From an uncultured Oscillospiraceae bacterium (GTDB taxonomy: Bacteria > Bacillota > Clostridia > Oscillospirales > Oscillospiraceae), in assembly GCA_910587345.1 (NCBI GenBank), contig CAJUKH010000021.1, positions 1 to 6,270 on the forward strand: 6,270 nucleotides of DNA, given 5' to 3'. The notes under the pieces are model-generated. The model saw only the letters and a list, made by a program, of their open reading frames with translations, ran no database searches and was not told the origin of the DNA. Below, piece by piece: positions 1 through 6,178 of the stretch (positions are counted from its first letter, which is position 1; every line of letters starts with the position of its first letter). The position numbers were made by a program, and so were the translations under genes.

Positions 1-2795
1 ATTGCCCCCTTCACGGCCCCGCTTATGGCGTCGCCTACGGCGGTACCGATGGAAGTAAACAAGGCGACTATGGTATCCCACAGGCTCTGGAAAAATGCTC
101 CTACCGGGGCAAACACGGCCTTGATGGCCTCCCAGGCGGCGGAAAACACGCCGCCGAACCAACTGGCAACGGCTCCGAAAACTGCCTTGATTCCCTCCCA
201 AACGGTGCCAAAGAACGCCGCCCAGGTGCCGACAATGCCCTTGATGGCCTCCCATGCCGCCGAAAAGTCCCCGCTCAATACTGCCGCCACAAAGGAGAAA
301 ATCCCGGCTATGGTATCAAAAACGGCTTGGAAGTAGGCGGCGACGGTGTTCCATACGGCCTTGATAAGCTCCCAGGCCGTGGTGAAGAATCCGCCGAGGA
401 CCGCTCCAACTACGGAAAAGACGGCCTTGATTCCTTCCCAAACCAACGTAAACCATGCGGCGGCTACGGACCAGACCGCTTGAACGACCGCCCAGGCGAC
501 CTTGAAAAATCCGCCTATGATGGGGGCTACAACCTCGAAAATGGATTTTATGGCCTCCCAAATGGCGAGGAAAAACGGCTGTACTTTCTCCCAAACGGCC
601 TTGATAAGCTCCCAGGCGGCGGCGAAAACGCCGCAAATGGAAGACCAAACCGCCTTGATGCCGGGGAGGATGTTGGTCTGGAAGAACGTCACAACGGCGG
701 AAACGGCGGAAATGATAGCTTGCCACGCCGCCGCAAGGTACGGCTGTATCTGCCCCCATACCTCTTGAACAATTCCCCATACTTTCTGGAAGACCTCTTT
801 TGCCTTTTCCCAAAAAGCGGAGAGGTAGCCTTTCACGGCCTCAATGATGGCGTCAACCTTTTCCCTGAACCATTCGCACTTGTTGTATAGGGTCACAACA
901 ATGGCGATCACGGCGGCAATGGCGGCAATAATCAGGACGGCGGGGTTGGCCGCTATAAAGCCCGTTATCTTGCTGCCTAGCCCTGCCAGGGTGGTGCCTA
1001 TGGAAGAAATGCCGCCCTTTAGGCCGGTAAAGGCGTTTTTGGCTACGCTGCCGATGGCCTTGAATCCGTCCTTGAAAGAGCCGAGCTTCGCCTTTGCGGC
1101 CTCTGTGGCTATGTCTGTGAGCTTGACCTGCCCGGTCAATGCTCCAAATACGGCGGTCAGCTTCGAGAGCTTTCCCTCCGCTATTGCGGCGGCAATTCCT
1201 GAGCTGCTGGTTACGCCTTGAAATTCTGCCAAAAGGGAGGATACGTTGCTTATTTTGTTCCCCAGGTTGGAAAGGGCCGTTATACCCTTAAATCCTGCGT
1301 AGGCGGCTATTGCGGCAATGACCAATTCCTTGTGTTCGGTAAGGAAAAGGCCCAGGTCCGCCAGCCGGTCCACAAGGTCCAGGAGGCCGTCTGCAACGTT
1401 TGGGATTCCTGTGCTGAAAATGTAATCAAGTACCGGCTGCGCCTTCTCCTGGATGCTGGCGAAAATATCTCCTATGCGGGAACCTAATTCGCCCAGCTTG
1501 TCAAAGGTGCTGCTGTGTGCGCTTACGACTTTGCTGATTCCCTCGGACGCCATCCCGAAAAGCTCAACAGCCCGGTCCTTAAAGGCGGTTATCCGTGGGA
1601 TAGCGTAGTCAACAAATCCTTGTGCCGCCGGGATGATGGCGGCGGTTATGTTGGGTATCGCCGCCGCTACGCTGTTTATTGCGCTGGTTGCGTAGGGGGC
1701 AAATGTGTCAACGAGGTTAATCTGTAGGTCCTGGATAGCTGATTCAAGCCTTGCCTTTGCACCGCTCCAGGTGTTGGTCACGGTTTCGGCCATCTTGGCC
1801 ATTGCTCCGTCGGAATTGTAAAGGGCGTCGGATAGGGCGTTCCACTCTATTGCGCCGTCCGCTGTGGTGGTGGTCAAGCCTCCCATGAGGGCGTTTAGGG
1901 CGTCAAGGTGCTGTTTCCCGCCGATGGCGGCAAGAGCGGCGTTGCGCTGTTCCTCCGTCATATCCTTTGTGGCGTCGTATACCCGGCGGATTGTTTCCTC
2001 AAGCCCCACGAAATTTCCGCCGCTGTCAAAGGCGGAAATTCCGAGCTTTTCCATCATCTTCCCGGCTTGCCCTGCGCCGGTGGTGAGGTTGGTCATGACG
2101 GCGTTTAGGGCTGTACCGGCCTCCGAGCCTTTAATACCCCGGTTTGCCATGACGCCTAATGCGGTGGCCGTGTCCTGGAATGGGACCTTTAGTCCCTTCA
2201 TGGTACCGCCTACGGCTATGTAAGCCTCCATGAGCATTTCCGCCGTCTGGTTGGATTTGTTGTTGGCCATCGCCGCAACGTCCAAATAGCCGGAAAGGTC
2301 CTTTGCCTCCAGGCCCAGTGCGCTCATGCTGTCGGTTACAAGGTCCGAACATCGGGCAAGGTCCAGGCCGGTCGCCTCCGAAAGCCGGAGGACCGGCTCA
2401 AGGCTGGCTATGGATGTGTTCACGTCCCACCCGGCTAGGCTCATATAACCGAGGGCGTCGGCGCATTCCGATGCCGTTTTGCTGGTAGCCTTGCCCATAT
2501 CAAGGGCCGCTTGCCTCAAGGCGTCGTATTGCTCCCCGGTGGCCCCGGCAATGGCGGAGGTGTTCGCCATTGCTTGCTCAAAGCCCTGGTAGGTGTCTAC
2601 GGCGTCGCTGATAAATTCCCCCAGCTTCAAGGCTCCCCAGGCGGCGGCGGCTGTTGCTGCTGCCGCCTGGGCGATGCTGCCGAGGTTGGCGATCTTCTGC
2701 CCCGCCTCGCCTATTGCGCTGTCAAAGGAGGAGGAAACGGCACCGGCGATCTTAATGGCCAGCTTGTACTCTTTACTTGTGCTTGCGCTTGCCAA
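1..2795 (-). CDS. Phage tail tape measure protein, TP901-core type (partial, first 931 codons; 3' end outside window)
   Basis: This protein sets tail length and is packed inside the growing tube. The frame is open from TTG at 2795 through position 3 without a stop. Residues 1-66 include an Ala-rich helix (AQAAAATAAAAWGALKLGEF, 42-61). The TP901-type core spans about 68-400: FEQAMANTSAIAGATGEQY (72-90), ALGYMSLAGWDV (114-125), MSALGLEAKDLSGYLDV (157-173), ALGVMANRGIKGSEAGTAL (212-230), TEEQRNAALAAIGG (280-293) and the NTWSGAKARLESAIQDL segment (341-357). A strongly hydrophobic stretch at 612-635 (ANPAVLIIAAIAAVIAIVV), common in tape measures, may insert in the host membrane during DNA entry. 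From about 655 to the edge the protein is a Trp-rich tandem repeat (W-E-x-I-K-A-V). The 931 visible residues already exceed the roughly 800 of P2 gpT, so the tail should be at least as long as that of P2. The start overlaps the long chaperone frame by 23 bases. Confidence 0.92.
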   Translation of the reverse strand, partial: MASASTSKEYKLAIKIAGAVSSSFDSAIGEAGQKIANLGSIAQAAAATAAAAWGALKLGEFISDAVDTYQGFEQAMANTSAIAGATGEQYDALRQAALDMGKATSKTASECADALGYMSLAGWDVNTSIASLEPVLRLSEATGLDLARCSDLVTDSMSALGLEAKDLSGYLDVAAMANNKSNQTAEMLMEAYIAVGGTMKGLKVPFQDTATALGVMANRGIKGSEAGTALNAVMTNLTTGAGQAGKMMEKLGISAFDSGGNFVGLEETIRRVYDATKDMTEEQRNAALAAIGGKQHLDALNALMGGLTTTTADGAIEWNALSDALYNSDGAMAKMAETVTNTWSGAKARLESAIQDLQINLVDTFAPYATSAINSVAAAIPNITAAIIPAAQGFVDYAIPRITAFKDRAVELFGMASEGISKVVSAHSSTFDKLGELGSRIGDIFASIQEKAQPVLDYIFSTGIPNVADGLLDLVDRLADLGLFLTEHKELVIAAIAAYAGFKGITALSNLGNKISNVSSLLAEFQGVTSSSGIAAAIAEGKLSKLTAVFGALTGQVKLTDIATEAAKAKLGSFKDGFKAIGSVAKNAFTGLKGGISSIGTTLAGLGSKITGFIAANPAVLIIAAIAAVIAIVVTLYNKCEWFREKVDAIIEAVKGYLSAFWEKAKEVFQKVWGIVQEVWGQIQPYLAAAWQAIISAVSAVVTFFQTNILPGIKAVWSSICGVFAAAWELIKAVWEKVQPFFLAIWEAIKSIFEVVAPIIGGFFKVAWAVVQAVWSVAAAWFTLVWEGIKAVFSVVGAVLGGFFTTAWELIKAVWNTVAAYFQAVFDTIAGIFSFVAAVLSGDFSAAWEAIKGIVGTWAAFFGTVWEGIKAVFGAVASWFGGVFSAAWEAIKAVFAPVGAFFQSLWDTIVALFTSIGTAVGDAISGAVKGA
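15..614 (-). repeat. Five 120-bp tandem repeats inside the tape measure gene (40-residue Trp-rich units)
   Basis: Residues 728-927 of the tape measure divide into five units of exactly 40 residues. Each begins with a W-E-x-I-K-A-V-type motif, and a second copy of the motif follows 18 residues later, so tryptophan (once phenylalanine) occurs at 728, 746, 768, 786, 808, 826, 848, 866, 888 and 906: spacings of 18 and 22 in strict alternation. The period shows in the DNA: on the plus strand ttgat(ggc/aag)ctccca begins at 121, 241, 361 and 601, with a diverged copy at 481. The segment at 615-833 (residues 655-727) is a decayed version with 11-, 18- and 19-residue spacings. Such units are expected to form long amphipathic helices, and changes in copy number would change tail length. 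Confidence 0.85.
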
Positions 2796-3365
2796 TTTTT
2801 TTCACCGCCTTTAGTGTCGTTTCCACCGTCCTTATCAGCTCAAAAACGGGCATTTCAAGGAACTTGCAATAATCGGAGTGCATGGTCAAGGCCATGTTTA
2901 CGCAAATTTCCCGGAGCCGGTCGCCGTCGTCCGGCCTTAATCCTCGCCGTAGAAAAAACTTGTTACCTTGTTCTTGACCTTCGTGGCGTCCTTCGGCGGG
3001 AGCTTCATGAAAAACTCAATGGGCTGGCCGGTGGCCCGGTTGGCGATAAAGCCGATGTATTCCATCGTCATTTCCGGGAGCGGGGAAATGATGCCCTTTT
3101 TGCTGAGGTACTTCTCCGCCTCGCACATATCCTTTGCGGTCAAGTCCTCAATGGCCTTGAGGTCAATCCCGGCGTAGTGGTTGCCCTCGAAAAAGTAGGG
3201 CTTATGAAAGCGGACATAGCTCTCCGGGTCCTCCGTGGCCTCCGGCGTGGTGGTGGCCTCTGTGGCCTGGGCGGGGGTGACGGTGGCGGCGTCCTGGATA
3301 ATGGCCGGGGCCTCCGGGGCGGCGTCCTGCTCCGTGGTGGTGTTGGTTTTCTTCTCGGTGTCCAT
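2773..3365 (-). CDS. Tail assembly chaperone, long form made by -1 programmed ribosomal frameshift (197 aa)
   Basis: Reading the 142-aa frame to F138 (codon 2954-2952) and slipping back one base on T TTT TTC (2958-2952) places the ribosome on CTA at 2952-2950. From there a frame with no stop runs 59 codons to TAA at 2775-2773. The extension starts LRRGLRPDDGDRLREI, continues through HSDYCKFLEMPVFELIRTVE and ends with a basic KKIGKRKHK tail. It is helix-forming, with balanced charge, and it fills the whole gap between chaperone and tape measure; no independent start with a good ribosome binding site is evident near its beginning. It overlaps the tape measure start by 23 bases. This matches the P2 E/E+E' and lambda G/GT arrangement, where the extension recruits tube subunits to the chaperone-tape measure complex. 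The frameshift itself is inferred from sequence, not measured. Confidence 0.85.
2803..2810 (-). promoter_or_regulatory. Ribosome binding site that fixes the TTG start of the tape measure gene
   Basis: The minus strand reads AAAGGCGGTG (to 2803) followed by seven A residues and TTG at 2795-2793. This differs from the extended Shine-Dalgarno AAAGGAGGTG by one base and has a 7-base spacer. No ATG or GTG with comparable spacing lies in the tape measure frame nearby; the first in-frame ATG is codon 76, inside the conserved region. The site lies inside the -1 extension of the chaperone. Confidence 0.75.
2915..2936 (-). other. Possible stem-loop downstream of the slippery site
   Basis: The minus strand carries GGCCGG (2936-2931), a 10-base spacer and CCGGCT (2920-2915), giving five G-C pairs plus one G-U. 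A competing hairpin, GCCG (2935-2932) with CGGC (2926-2923) and a 5-base loop, overlaps it. Either could pause the ribosome, but the stem begins 15 bases after the slippery site, farther than the usual 5-9, and the region is GC-rich, so a short stem could be chance. Confidence 0.3.
2937..3365 (-). CDS. Tail assembly chaperone, short (0-frame) form, Mu gp41/P2 E-like (142 aa)
   Basis: ATG at 3365 follows AAGGAGGA with 8 bases between; stop TAA is at 2939-2937. Residues 1-48 are a low-complexity Thr/Glu/Ala/Pro-rich leader, probably disordered. The folded part starts near 49: SYVRFHKPYFFEGNHYAGI (49-67), then DLKAIEDLTAKDMCEAEKYL (68-87), and FIANRATGQPIEFFMKLPPKD (106-126, quoted here only as positions of the G-Q-P-I-E-F-F turn). 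The pattern F.KP..FEG..Y..IDL..IEDLT..D resembles the Mu gp41-type tail assembly chaperones (TAC families), and the position between tube and tape measure is exactly where they occur. Such proteins coat the tape measure before tube assembly and are absent from the virion. The gene contains a -1 slippery site four codons before its stop, so a longer product is also expected. Family call is by motif and gene order. Confidence 0.85.
   Translation of the reverse strand: MDTEKKTNTTTEQDAAPEAPAIIQDAATVTPAQATEATTTPEATEDPESYVRFHKPYFFEGNHYAGIDLKAIEDLTAKDMCEAEKYLSKKGIISPLPEMTMEYIGFIANRATGQPIEFFMKLPPKDATKVKNKVTSFFYGED
2952..2958 (-). promoter_or_regulatory. -1 ribosomal frameshift slippery heptamer T TTT TTC
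   Basis: On the minus strand the codons AGT TTT TTC (2960-2952) contain T_TTT_TTC in the X_XXY_YYZ register required for simultaneous P- and A-site slippage. After slipping, the two tRNAs re-pair with TTT TTT, with at most a wobble-position change. It lies just 12 bases ahead of the 0-frame stop, inside the overlap of the 0 frame and the open -1 frame, and in the gene type (tail assembly chaperone) where -1 frameshifting is the rule. The P2 E/E' pair uses a similar T-rich heptamer. Confidence 0.88.
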
Positions 3366-3386
3366 GCTCTTGTCCTCCTTGTTGTT

Positions 3387-3911
3387 TTAGGTCAATGCCC
3401 GGATTCCGGCGAGCTGGTCCTCTCCGTTTACCCGGAAAATGCCGTTGATCTTGTCGAGGCAAACCTTCTCTTTGCCGCCCATCTCAACCATGATGTAGGT
3501 AAGCTCAAGGGTGATAGAGCTGCCCATCTGCTCCCGCTGCTTCACGGTGCCGATTGCAATTTTCTTGCAACGGCCCCGGAAAACAACCCTCATGCCGACC
3601 TCTCCTGCGTTCATGGTGTCCTTTTCGGACTGCTGAATGGCCCCCCGGAGGGTAAGCTCCACGGCCTTGCTGGGGCTGACCATCTTGAAATAGTCCTCAT
3701 TGATGCAACGGAAAGGCACCTCTTGCTCCATGCTGCCGTAGTGGCCGAGGATGATGGCCTCATACTCGCCCAGGATGCCGTTGCCGGACGTGGTGGAGGT
3801 CATGGCCTCAAAGTCCGGGAGGGCAACCTCGCCGGTCATGCCGCCCAGCTTATTGCCGGAAAGGTAAAGGTTAAAGTCGTTAATGACTTCGGGGATTCCT
3901 GCGATTGCCAT
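3387..3911 (-). CDS. Major tail tube protein, P2 FII-like (174 aa)
   Basis: This subunit polymerises into the inner tube through which DNA passes, inside the sheath encoded just upstream. Recognition rests on the N-terminus IPEVINDFNLYLSGNKLGG (6-24) followed by GEVALPDFEAMT (27-38), which is close to the P2 FII tube family. A beta-rich second half carries ELTLRGAIQQ (85-94), MRVVFRGRCKKIAIG (107-121) and a C-terminal INGIFRVNGEDQLAGIR (155-171), the place where FII proteins have a similar I.RVNG.DQL segment. Length matches the family (about 170). ATG at 3911 is preceded by AAGGAGGAAATAACCG, a strong ribosome binding site suited to a highly expressed structural protein. The chaperone gene follows 21 bases downstream. 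No frameshift or truncation is seen. Confidence 0.93.
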   Translation of the reverse strand: MAIAGIPEVINDFNLYLSGNKLGGMTGEVALPDFEAMTSTTSGNGILGEYEAIILGHYGSMEQEVPFRCINEDYFKMVSPSKAVELTLRGAIQQSEKDTMNAGEVGMRVVFRGRCKKIAIGTVKQREQMGSSITLELTYIMVEMGGKEKVCLDKINGIFRVNGEDQLAGIRALT

Positions 3912-3930
3912 CGGTTATTTCCTCCTTCCT

Positions 3931-5409
3931 TTAGGTTGCCGCCGCCCCCAGTGCGCTCTCAAGCGCATAGGGGTCAAACTCCAGAATGTTGTGAATGTCC
4001 TCCGCCGGGGGGTACGGGGTGAGGTACTGGTGGAAAGTGAGCTTGCCGTCAATCAGGTTGGTGACGGGGTTTTCGTCCATGTTGAACGTGATTTCAGCCC
4101 TTGCGCACTTCCCGGCGGAAACGTAGGCTCCGCCCCGGATGTTCTCCGTGTCGACAATCGTCTCAATGAGGCGAACGTTGGCCGGATCGTCAACCTTCTG
4201 GAAGTAGGTCAAAATAAAGCTGTTGGCCCACCAACTGAAAAAGCGGCGGCAACAAAACCACATATCTTTCGGGTCGGTGTTGGCCGGGTAGCAAGCGGAA
4301 CGGTTGCCCCAGGTGCGCCAGCCGTTGACGTTGATCGCCGTGGTTACTCCGAAACTGTTGACGGCGTTACCCTGGAGCTGATCCAGGACGACCTCCGTCT
4401 CTCCGTCCGCCAGGACGGTGCCGGTCACGCCGATCAGCTTATTGGAGGGGGAAAGGTTGGGGACGTCGTCGTTGTTGGCGTCAATGTAGGTGGTCAAGGC
4501 CCCCATGATTGCGCTGTACCAAAACCAACTGGAACCGACGGCAATGCAAGGCCAAAGGGCCATAATATGCTTGTTGGTGCATCCGGCGGATTCCTTCGCA
4601 ACCTTGACCTTATCGTAGGCGGTGCAGCCGGTGGCGGTGCTGTCAATGTCAATAAAGCCCTCACAACGGAAATAGCCGTTAATTTCCTCCGTCTTTGCGG
4701 CCATAACAATGCCAACATCGGGAATGTGGCTCCAGCCGGGGGCAAGGATAAGGCCGGGGGTCATGCCCAGTTTGGGGTATACCTGGCGCAAAACCTCAAA
4801 GCCCTTTTCCCCGCCGGTTGCGCTCACGCCGATCACGTCGTTTTCGTCCACGGCGTCCGGGTCGATGGCGGTCCCCTCAACGGTGATGGTGGTAGCTGCC
4901 GCCCCGGCCCCGGCGGTGGTCAAGGTAATAAGCACCTGACCATCATCGTCGAAACTCAAAAGGTAATCGGCGCCGTTCGCCAGGGCGGTGGGGTCGCCGC
5001 CGCCATCCCCGGCGGGAACGGAAATTTTTACGGTATCCAACAGGAGGCCGGTCACGGGGACAAGAGCCTCCATGTCCTCAACCTGTACCGTTGCGGGGTC
5101 GATTTTCTTCTTGTGCTTCTTGGGGTCCAGGACGTTGACGAAAACGACCGGGGCAACGCCGATAAGCTGGAAACTGGCATACATGGACTGGCAAAGGGTA
5201 TATTTTGCGTAGTCCGCCGAATAGCCGAGCTTCTTCACGGCCTCGGACCAGGAATAGGCAATAACCGGCGTGTTGGTCACGTTATAGGGGTCCTCCGCCA
5301 GATTGACGGGGGCGGTACCGAAAACGACCTGCAGCCCTGCGGTACCCAAAACGGGGGCGATCAGGCTGGTGGGCTGTTCCGATACTCGGACGCCATGCTG
5401 AAATGCCAT
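3931..5409 (-). CDS. Contractile tail sheath protein, P2 FI-like (492 aa)
   Basis: This subunit forms the contractile outer cylinder around the tail tube of a myovirus. The N-terminus has the sheath layout: FQHGVRVSEQPTS (3-15), then GLQVVFGTAPVN (25-36) and a Rossmann-like segment with YASFQLIGVAPVVFVNVLDP (77-96). The core contains LILAPGWSHIPDVGIVMAAK (220-239), EINGYFRCEGFIDID (242-256), the TWGNRSACY region (366-374) and a long conserved stretch CRRFFSWWANSFILTYF (387-403) followed by DDPANVRLIETIVD (407-420). Both blocks are typical of phage tail sheaths of the COG3497 type, and length is normal for the family. Residues about 125-195, Gly/Ala/Asp/Thr-rich, look like an extra beta-rich surface domain inserted between N-terminal and core parts. 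ATG at 5409 follows AAAGGAG about 10 bases upstream. The tube gene starts 19 bases after the stop, so sheath and tube are probably co-translated from one message. Confidence 0.93.
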   Translation of the reverse strand: MAFQHGVRVSEQPTSLIAPVLGTAGLQVVFGTAPVNLAEDPYNVTNTPVIAYSWSEAVKKLGYSADYAKYTLCQSMYASFQLIGVAPVVFVNVLDPKKHKKKIDPATVQVEDMEALVPVTGLLLDTVKISVPAGDGGGDPTALANGADYLLSFDDDGQVLITLTTAGAGAAATTITVEGTAIDPDAVDENDVIGVSATGGEKGFEVLRQVYPKLGMTPGLILAPGWSHIPDVGIVMAAKTEEINGYFRCEGFIDIDSTATGCTAYDKVKVAKESAGCTNKHIMALWPCIAVGSSWFWYSAIMGALTTYIDANNDDVPNLSPSNKLIGVTGTVLADGETEVVLDQLQGNAVNSFGVTTAINVNGWRTWGNRSACYPANTDPKDMWFCCRRFFSWWANSFILTYFQKVDDPANVRLIETIVDTENIRGGAYVSAGKCARAEITFNMDENPVTNLIDGKLTFHQYLTPYPPAEDIHNILEFDPYALESALGAAAT

Positions 5410-5414
5410 CTTGC

Positions 5415-5666
5415 TTACTCTCCTTTCTCAATGGCGGCTTTCTCGGACTCCGCCTTGCTGTATAGGGTGTAAATGCTGCCCTGCTGCCGGTCGATCTGCT
5501 GGAGGGCCTTTGCGAGGCTGGGGATGGGGACGCAAAGGCCGGAAAGGTAAGGCCGCTTTTTAATAGCCGCCTCCAGGGCGTCCGGCAATTTCTCAAAGAC
5601 CGTGTTTCGGGCGGCGATGGCCTCAAGGGTGGGGCCGACGTACATGGTCTTTTTTGTCTTGCTCAT
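5415..5666 (-). CDS. Small conserved-looking phage protein of unknown function (83 aa)
   Basis: ATG at 5666 overlaps the previous TGA as ATGA (5666-5663) and follows AAAGGAG about 9 bases upstream. The gene ends with TAA at 5417-5415. Its last codons (AAA GGA GAG) double as the Shine-Dalgarno sequence for the sheath gene, which starts 5 bases after the stop. The protein starts with a basic segment (MSKTKK), has a helical middle (VFEKLPDALEAAIKKRP, 23-39), a short hydrophobic patch (LSGLCVPIPSL, 41-51) and a Gln/Glu/Lys-rich helical tail (LQQIDRQQGSIYTLYSK, 55-71). It has no membrane segment or recognisable catalytic motif. Its tight packing between the terminator-like gene and the sheath says it is a structural or assembly accessory. 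I do not recognise a family and assign no function. Confidence 0.7.
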   Translation of the reverse strand: MSKTKKTMYVGPTLEAIAARNTVFEKLPDALEAAIKKRPYLSGLCVPIPSLAKALQQIDRQQGSIYTLYSKAESEKAAIEKGE

Positions 5667-6178
5667 ACGAAATTACTCCTTTCTTTGCGGGGTGCCGCAA
5701 GGGTAAAGGTGAGGTCACAGGCCCCGTAGTAATAGGGAAAACTGTTTTCATCCTGCAAGGCCCAATGAAAGGGGCCGTCAAAGTAGAATTTCCCGCCGCA
5801 TAGGGCTGGCCGCTTTTCGTAATGCTCTTGTATGCGCTCAATTACTTCCAGGACGGCCATCGTCCCAAAGTTGCGGTTGTCCCACTCCCCGTCTTCCGGG
5901 GGCGGCTTTCTAAAATCGACGGTGCCATCGTCATAGATGCCGATAACCAAAATAACCCTTGCCTTGTGTGGGTCTGTCGGGGTATCCACGCCGCCCTGGT
6001 CAAGCCGCACTATGATGTAGGGAAAAGGGTCTTCCTCGCTCCTGGCGTCCTCTGGCGGCAGCTCCTGCGGGTAGGTTTTCGGGGTTTCCATCGTGTTGTG
6101 CGGGGTCTTAAATGGGCGGTCCTTAAAAAGGTCCTCAAGATCATCCAGGAGGGCGATGTGTAACTCTCTTGTGTTCAT
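5663..6178 (-). CDS. Probable phage tail terminator / tail completion protein (171 aa)
   Basis: The ORF begins with ATG at 6178, 11 bases after a perfect AGGAGG (6195-6190), and overlaps the preceding stop as ATGA. The N-terminus (residues 1-20, MNTRELHIALLDDLEDLFKD) looks helical. It is followed by a Pro/Glu-rich linker (about 25-50) and then an alternating hydrophobic block: PFPYIIVRLDQGG (51-63), ARVILVIGIYDDG (73-85), a helix AVLEVIERIQEHYEKRP (108-124) and a strand-rich C-terminus containing FDGPFHWAL (133-141) and ACDLTFTL (153-160). This helix plus beta-sandwich outline and the length fit the small tail terminator/completion proteins that sit just ahead of the sheath gene in myophages; such proteins cap the tail tube and join it to the head. 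No signal peptide or membrane segment is seen, so it would act in the cytoplasm during assembly. I recognise the general type, not a specific named family. An alternative is a minor head-tail joining protein. Confidence 0.6.
   Translation of the reverse strand: MNTRELHIALLDDLEDLFKDRPFKTPHNTMETPKTYPQELPPEDARSEEDPFPYIIVRLDQGGVDTPTDPHKARVILVIGIYDDGTVDFRKPPPEDGEWDNRNFGTMAVLEVIERIQEHYEKRPALCGGKFYFDGPFHWALQDENSFPYYYGACDLTFTLAAPRKERSNFV

Noticed and set aside
316..813. A 165-codon minus-strand open frame, Arg/Gly/His-rich, with a repeated pattern
   Set aside because: It is an alternative frame of the tape measure repeats; its apparent repeats come from the 120-bp period of the real gene. The plus-strand frames at 25-336, 327-890 and 502-768 have the same origin.
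2796..2802. A run of seven A residues (minus strand) just before the tape measure TTG, considered as a second slippage site fusing chaperone to tape measure
   Set aside because: The preceding codon is GTG, so the X_XXY_YYZ register is not met, and reaching the tape measure frame from the -1 extension needs a +1 shift. It is better read as the A-rich spacer of the ribosome binding site.
3366..3386. Search of this and the other intergenic gaps (3912-3930, 5410-5414) for promoters or terminators
   Set aside because: The gaps are about 20 bases or less and hold mainly Shine-Dalgarno sequences. No -35/-10 pair and no stem-loop followed by a T-run was seen, consistent with one long message.
2511..4022. 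A 503-codon open frame on the plus strand
   Set aside because: It runs antisense across the chaperone, the tube gene and the start of the tape measure, has no family resemblance, and gives a Gly/Leu/Val-biased product. GC-rich third positions of the real minus-strand genes remove stops from this antisense frame.
3883..5472. A 529-codon open frame on the plus strand
   Set aside because: It is antisense to the whole sheath gene, with biased low-complexity composition (many GG, VG, NGG runs) and no recognisable motif. The sheath call on the other strand is strong.
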